From Brachybacterium tyrofermentans (lineage in GTDB: Bacteria; Actinomycetota; Actinomycetes; Actinomycetales; Dermabacteraceae): a stretch of DNA of 64,000 nucleotides. The notes below the pieces were generated by a model, which made no database searches, was not told where the DNA came from, and was given only the letters and a program-made list of their open reading frames with translations. Positions 61,201-64,000 of the stretch are shown piece by piece. The stretch lies in NCBI RefSeq assembly GCF_014897585.1, contig NZ_JABUXW010000001.1:124001-188000 (forward strand), in the 5' to 3' direction. Numbering within the stretch: position 1 is the stretch's first letter; each line of letters opens with the position of its first letter. The position numbers and the translations under genes were made by a program.

Positions 61201-62230
61201 GGCCGTGCTCGGCTCGGGTGCGGCGGGCATCTCCCAGCAGCTCCACGATCCGGCCGATGCGACGAAGGATCTTCCCGCCGGGACCTACAGCGCGTGGGCA
61301 TCGGTGCAGATCGACCCCACGGACACCCGCGACGTGACCGTCTCGGCCACCGGTGACGGGGTCGTCCCCACCGCCCACCAGGCCGGTGAGGACGGGTCGG
61401 CGACCACCGCCGTCGACTCCTCGATGGCGGTCAACGCCACGGCGTCCGACGACAAGCACGGGCAGTACTTCCAGCGCGTGCGCGTCACCTTCACCACCGA
61501 CGGCTCCCCCGTGACGCTCGCGGTCACCGCCGGCGCGGGCGAGAACGCCGTGCGGGTGGACGACGCCCGCGTGGTGCCCTTCGTGGCCCCAGAGGATGCG
61601 GACGCCACGGAGGAGACCGTGCTGTTCGAGGACTTCGAGAACGTGGACACCGGCTACTGGCCGTTCGTGACCGGCACCGCGGAGCTGGGCGGCGACGCCC
61701 GCACCCAGCTCGCCGAGCTGCACGCCCCGTACTCGCAGGCCGGCTGGTACGGCCCGAACGCCGACGGGGACGTGGTCGAGGGCGGCAAGCTGCTGGACAA
61801 CGTGCTGGACGGCGACTGGTCGCTGATGGCCCACGAGGAGAACGAGGGCCTGATCCTGCGCACCACCACGGGCTCGCTGCCGCTCGAGGCCGGTCACCGC
61901 TACCGGGTCTCCTTCGACCACCAGACCGGATTCGACGGCTCGTACAGCCTGATCGTGGGCGGCGATTCGCTCGCGGCCGACGGAGAGGAGCCGGGCACCA
62001 CCGTGCTCGAGCGGGAGGCGATCCCCGAGGCACGTGGGACCGACGCCCGCTTCGCGCACGAGTTCACGGCCGGGGCGTGCGATGCGACCTGGACCGGGAT
62101 CGAGAACACGGGCAGCGGCCCGCAGAACGATCTGGTGCTGGACAACCTGCGCGTCGAGGATCTCGGCGAGGCCGACGGCGCGGCTGCCGCCCCCGAGTGC
62201 ACCGAGGTGGAGGAGACGCCGGCGGAGTGA
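58286..62230 (+). CDS. Secreted GH101 endo-alpha-N-acetylgalactosaminidase
   Basis: Removes core-1 disaccharides from mucin-type O-glycoproteins. The 1314-residue protein has a long N-terminal stretch with a signal sequence (about residues 40-60: TLVLGAAVTLLAPFSLA, cleaved near PAGA). Next is an F5/8-type C carbohydrate module (about 70-230: SVMDADSVEEGNPASNVLDG, WHTAWSESV). The GH101 catalytic part follows; LTFLYMDVYYPNGWEG holds the nucleophile Asp (about D670) and SVSTEWADKMPRASTWSH the acid/base Glu (about E696). C-terminal beta domains run from about 950 to the end, with the last Cys in APECTEVEE. No LPXTG or anchoring helix is seen. GAAAGG lies before the ATG. This is a clear secreted host-glycan-degrading enzyme. 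Confidence 0.95.
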   Translation: MTRRSSSVPATDPQQDPPSFSSPPSSRRTAPPRGPRRPVRTLVLGAAVTLLAPFSLAAPAGADPTYVPLPQSAMSVMDADSVEEGNPASNVLDGDDSTMWHTAWSESVDELPHHLSVQVSESPVEVARVRLQPRQDSNGSGRIGDYEIHTSTDPECADTAYTKAAEGSFDGALADATTERTITLDSPVEASCVKVVWISSWGGKAADPETSPPEEVASLAELNVDVIGEAADPDPIVVDPPEGTVEITDADLTVRLHPDFPQVVDYTLGEGSLAGRYGDARTSVVIDDVPYDVEVTAPEVSEDDLSATYHLTVPALEGTSFDAVISVEDSTMTWKLTNFVDPAGAIHRLSIPRLDLASANGTEAGAQVVGADLSADRDRSGDHIYDLASLDEGTALEDPSHVALIAGDQLAAGFETNAVEDNTAGGATAGRVQTDNSRYIVALAQGDGASYGTVSPGTFVVRGSTADLGLGADADPFVRVALTADANDDAALDWQDAAIAARGVQEGVVGGDAVKNEVIKRIPFNIVSQATHPFLRTLDDTKRVALATEGLGQSVMLKGYQAEGHDSAHPDYAGHYNERAGGLADLETLAAAGEDWNATFGVHVNATESYSEAYAFSDDLLQQPLKKGWGWMNQSYAIDGPKDLGTGNVLDRFQDLRDEAPENLTFLYMDVYYPNGWEGQRLAQELQAQGWSVSTEWADKMPRASTWSHWANDENYGGSTNKGINSQVIRFLDNDRKDIWNPDPLLSNANVQEFEGWTGHHDANAFFDTVWQRNLPTKYMQQAPIMQWGDGEVVLANGTVATSDVDSVGGTEIPTDRTITHGGATVYEGGTYLLPWSDGAAADGGSSQDGAAAAGTGGSGDRLYHYNPDGGRTTWTLTPEWADQGSLVMYPLTDTGRGGRITVPVRKGQVTLEAEAGTAYVLHPTSDMPEKAAPQWGQGTPVSDPGFFSGTLDAWSPEGAVEIETDENRNLQAVLGSGAAGISQQLHDPADATKDLPAGTYSAWASVQIDPTDTRDVTVSATGDGVVPTAHQAGEDGSATTAVDSSMAVNATASDDKHGQYFQRVRVTFTTDGSPVTLAVTAGAGENAVRVDDARVVPFVAPEDADATEETVLFEDFENVDTGYWPFVTGTAELGGDARTQLAELHAPYSQAGWYGPNADGDVVEGGKLLDNVLDGDWSLMAHEENEGLILRTTTGSLPLEAGHRYRVSFDHQTGFDGSYSLIVGGDSLAADGEEPGTTVLEREAIPEARGTDARFAHEFTAGACDATWTGIENTGSGPQNDLVLDNLRVEDLGEADGAAAAPECTEVEETPAE

Positions 62231-62254
62231 TGAGCGGCCCGTGATCCCGCCGTC

Positions 62255-62275
62255 GGCCCTCGGCCGGACAGGGCC
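62255..62275. terminator. Weak hairpin between the convergent GH101 and CorC genes
   Basis: GGCCCT (62255-62260) pairs with AGGGCC (62270-62275), and flanking bases extend it by a bulge. It is in the 102-base gap between the two stops. Confidence 0.35.
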
Positions 62276-62332
62276 CGATCGGGACCGCGATGGGGCGTCC
62301 ACCGCCAGCACGGCAGTGGGCGCCTCGGTCGA

Positions 62333-63655
62333 TCAGGCCGTCTCGGCAGGCGCCTCCGTCGTCGGCGCATCGCGCACCAGGCGCACCCGCTGCACGCGGC
62401 GCTCGTCGACCTCCACCACGTCGAGGCGGCCGCCGTCGACCAGCACCACATCCCCGGCCACGGGGATCCGGCCCAGGCTCGCCATGATGAAACCGCCGAC
62501 GGTCTCGTAGCCGCCCGTGTCCGGCAGCTCGATCTCCGTGGCCGCTTCGAACTCCTGCAGGATCAGCCCGCCGTCGAGAGTGCCGTCGCCCTCGACGATC
62601 CGGTCGAGCCCGCCGGGTTCCGGCCACGACTCGAGGTCGAACTCGTCGTAGATCTCGCCCACCAGCTCCTCCAGCAGGTCCTCGAGGGTGACGATGCCGT
62701 CGGTGCCGCCGTACTCGTCGACCACCACGGCGATCTGGTCGGCATGGGCGCGCATCCTGTTCAGCGCCTGGAGCACCTCGACGGTTCCGGGGATGTGCTC
62801 GATCGGACGCGCGAGATCCGCCATCCGGGTGGCCGTGAGGTCGTCGACCAGCAGCAGGTCGCGCACGTGGACGAAGCCGAGGATGTCGTCGACGTCCTCA
62901 CCGGTGACGGGATAGCGGGAGTAGCCGGTGTCGCGGATCTCGGCGCGCACCTCGGCCACGGTGTCGGTTCCCGCGAGGAAGTGCACCTGATGCCGGGGGC
63001 GCATGACCTCCACGACCGTGCGCTCGGAGGCGTCGAAGACGTCGGCCAGCACGCGGGACTCCGCATGGTCGAGCGCCTCGGAGCTGCGCACCATCGACCG
63101 GATCTCCTCGGCGGAGACGGACTCGCGGTTCGCGTGCGGATCACCGCCCAGCAGGCGCACCACCACATTGGTGGAGGTGGACAGCAGCCAGATCACCGGG
63201 CGCATGGCCGTGCCGAACAGGCTCAGCGGCGGGCCCACGACCTTGGCCACGCCCATCGCGTTCTGCATGGCCAGACGCTTGGGGGCGAGCTCGCCCAGCA
63301 CCAGCGAGAGGTACGCGATCACCAGGGTCATCCCGATCAGGGCAGCGGTGCTCGCCGTCGATTCCGGCAGGCCGAAGCCCACCAGGACCGGGGCCAGGGA
63401 GGGGGCGATCGTGGAGGCGCCGTACGCGGAGGAGAAGAAGCCCGCGACCGTCACGCCGATCTGCACGGCCGAGAGGAACTGGTTGGGATCGCGCACCAGC
63501 GTCGCGGTGCGCTCGCCGCGGGGCCCCTCCTCCTCGAGCTGCTTGATCTGCGATTCCCGCAGGTTGACGATCGCCATCTCGGTGCCCGCGAACACGCCGC
63601 CGATGAGCACGAAGAGCAGCACGAGGGCGACGTTCAGCAGAACGGAAGGATCCAT
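62333..63655 (-). CDS. CorC/HlyC-type CBS membrane protein
   Basis: A 440-residue membrane protein with three to four DUF21 helices, two CBS domains (HQVHFLAGTDTVAEVRAEI, TGYSRYPVTGEDVDDILGFV) and a C-terminal transporter-associated domain (GYETVGGFIMASLGRIP). Members of this family export or sense magnesium and cobalt. ATG 63655 follows TAGTTT by 6 nt, matching the leaderless layout. It is convergent with GH101. Confidence 0.93.
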   Translation of the reverse strand: MDPSVLLNVALVLLFVLIGGVFAGTEMAIVNLRESQIKQLEEEGPRGERTATLVRDPNQFLSAVQIGVTVAGFFSSAYGASTIAPSLAPVLVGFGLPESTASTAALIGMTLVIAYLSLVLGELAPKRLAMQNAMGVAKVVGPPLSLFGTAMRPVIWLLSTSTNVVVRLLGGDPHANRESVSAEEIRSMVRSSEALDHAESRVLADVFDASERTVVEVMRPRHQVHFLAGTDTVAEVRAEIRDTGYSRYPVTGEDVDDILGFVHVRDLLLVDDLTATRMADLARPIEHIPGTVEVLQALNRMRAHADQIAVVVDEYGGTDGIVTLEDLLEELVGEIYDEFDLESWPEPGGLDRIVEGDGTLDGGLILQEFEAATEIELPDTGGYETVGGFIMASLGRIPVAGDVVLVDGGRLDVVEVDERRVQRVRLVRDAPTTEAPAETA

Positions 63656-63661
63656 GGGGCA

Positions 63662-63667
63662 AAACTA
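63662..63667 (-). promoter_or_regulatory. -10 box (TAGTTT) of the CorC-like gene, leaderless layout
   Basis: On the minus strand TAGTTT is followed by TGCCCC and the ATG at 63655; no ribosome site lies between. Confidence 0.5.
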
Positions 63668-63781
63668 CCGGTAGCACCTGCATGACACCCCCGGCCCCGC
63701 AGGCTCAGCAGTTCCGCCGACGCGGGGACCGACAGTTCGTACAGCGCGACGGCCGGCGGAACGCAGCAGGCGACCCGCGCC

Positions 63782-64000
63782 TCAGAGCAGGGGCAGCAGG
63801 TCCTGCCAGACGGCGCGCATGATCTCCGCGGCACCCCGGCCCTCCAGGTGCGAGGTGATCGTGATGACGGCGTCCTGCTGCGGGAGCACGAGGATCAGCT
63901 GGCCGTAGGCGCCGTCGGCCCGCCAGGCACCGTCGGGCGTGGACTGCCAGGTCCCGTAGCCGTAGTGGACGCTCTCGGGCTCGGCGTCCCCGGTGGTGAC
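63782..64000 (-). CDS. C-terminal end of a beta-lactamase-family serine hydrolase (partial)
   Basis: The last 72 codons of a gene whose start is outside the window. HYGYGTWQS, then ADGAYGQLILVLPQQDAVIT, gives the closing strands of penicillin-binding-protein-like/class C beta-lactamase-family hydrolases (G-x-x-G-Q...P). The catalytic Ser is outside the window. Stop at 63782-63784. The family call is from this C-terminal pattern only. Confidence 0.7.
   Translation of the reverse strand, partial: VTTGDAEPESVHYGYGTWQSTPDGAWRADGAYGQLILVLPQQDAVITITSHLEGRGAAEIMRAVWQDLLPLL

Overview
This window is chromosomal DNA from a high-GC Gram-positive actinobacterium. Evidence: a resuscitation-promoting-factor gene at the left edge, a DtxR/IdeR-like iron box, many GTG starts, several genes whose start codon lies 6-7 nt after a TANNNT -10 box (leaderless style), a fused RmlC-RmlD, and a GH101 glycosidase. 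The gene mix resembles Brachybacterium or another Dermabacteraceae, but that placement is inference. I found no rRNA, tRNA, CRISPR array, transposase or integrase.

Left part (1-23.5 kb): an Rpf-type peptidoglycan hydrolase (partial); a ferric-siderophore uptake operon read leftward (binding protein, two FecCD permeases, a siderophore-interacting reductase fused to a methyltransferase-like domain, ATPase). Diverging from a shared iron box are an AraC-type regulator and an enterochelin-esterase-like hydrolase. Then come an HTTM membrane protein with a small membrane partner, a tandem triplet of uncharacterised membrane-anchored paralogues (the middle copy frameshifted), a drug-type MFS exporter, a TetR/oxidoreductase divergent pair, an M48 membrane protease, an aldehyde dehydrogenase, a secreted protein, and a MauE-thioredoxin fusion.

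Middle and right (23.5-55.7 kb) is a large cell-surface polysaccharide region. It holds dTDP-rhamnose genes (rmlA, rmlB, fused rmlC-rmlD), a large secreted choice-of-anchor-type protein, a low-molecular-weight tyrosine phosphatase, manA followed by a PqqD-like protein and an HprK-like kinase, a nucleotidyltransferase-fold protein, a VanZ protein, an initiating sugar-phosphate transferase, and three rightward glycosyltransferase genes. Facing them is a 13-gene leftward operon (54283 to 38190) with no intergenic base: BY-kinase, glycosyltransferases, neuA, a CBS-NeuB-SAF-isomerase fusion, Wzy-like polymerase and ABC flippase. Together these would make, flip, polymerise and length-control a rhamnose- and probably nonulosonic-acid-containing surface glycan. 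A glycosyltransferase of visibly lower GC follows on the other strand.

Right end (55.7-64 kb): pyruvate oxidase, a small glutaredoxin-like membrane protein, a secreted GH101 endo-alpha-N-acetylgalactosaminidase with an F5/8-type module, a CorC/HlyC-type membrane protein, and the C-terminal end of a beta-lactamase-family serine hydrolase.

The most unusual systems are the manA-PqqD-HprK-like kinase operon with its neighbouring nucleotidyltransferase, the four-domain NeuB fusion, the reductase-methyltransferase fusion in the iron operon, and the triplicated membrane-protein family with a frameshifted member.
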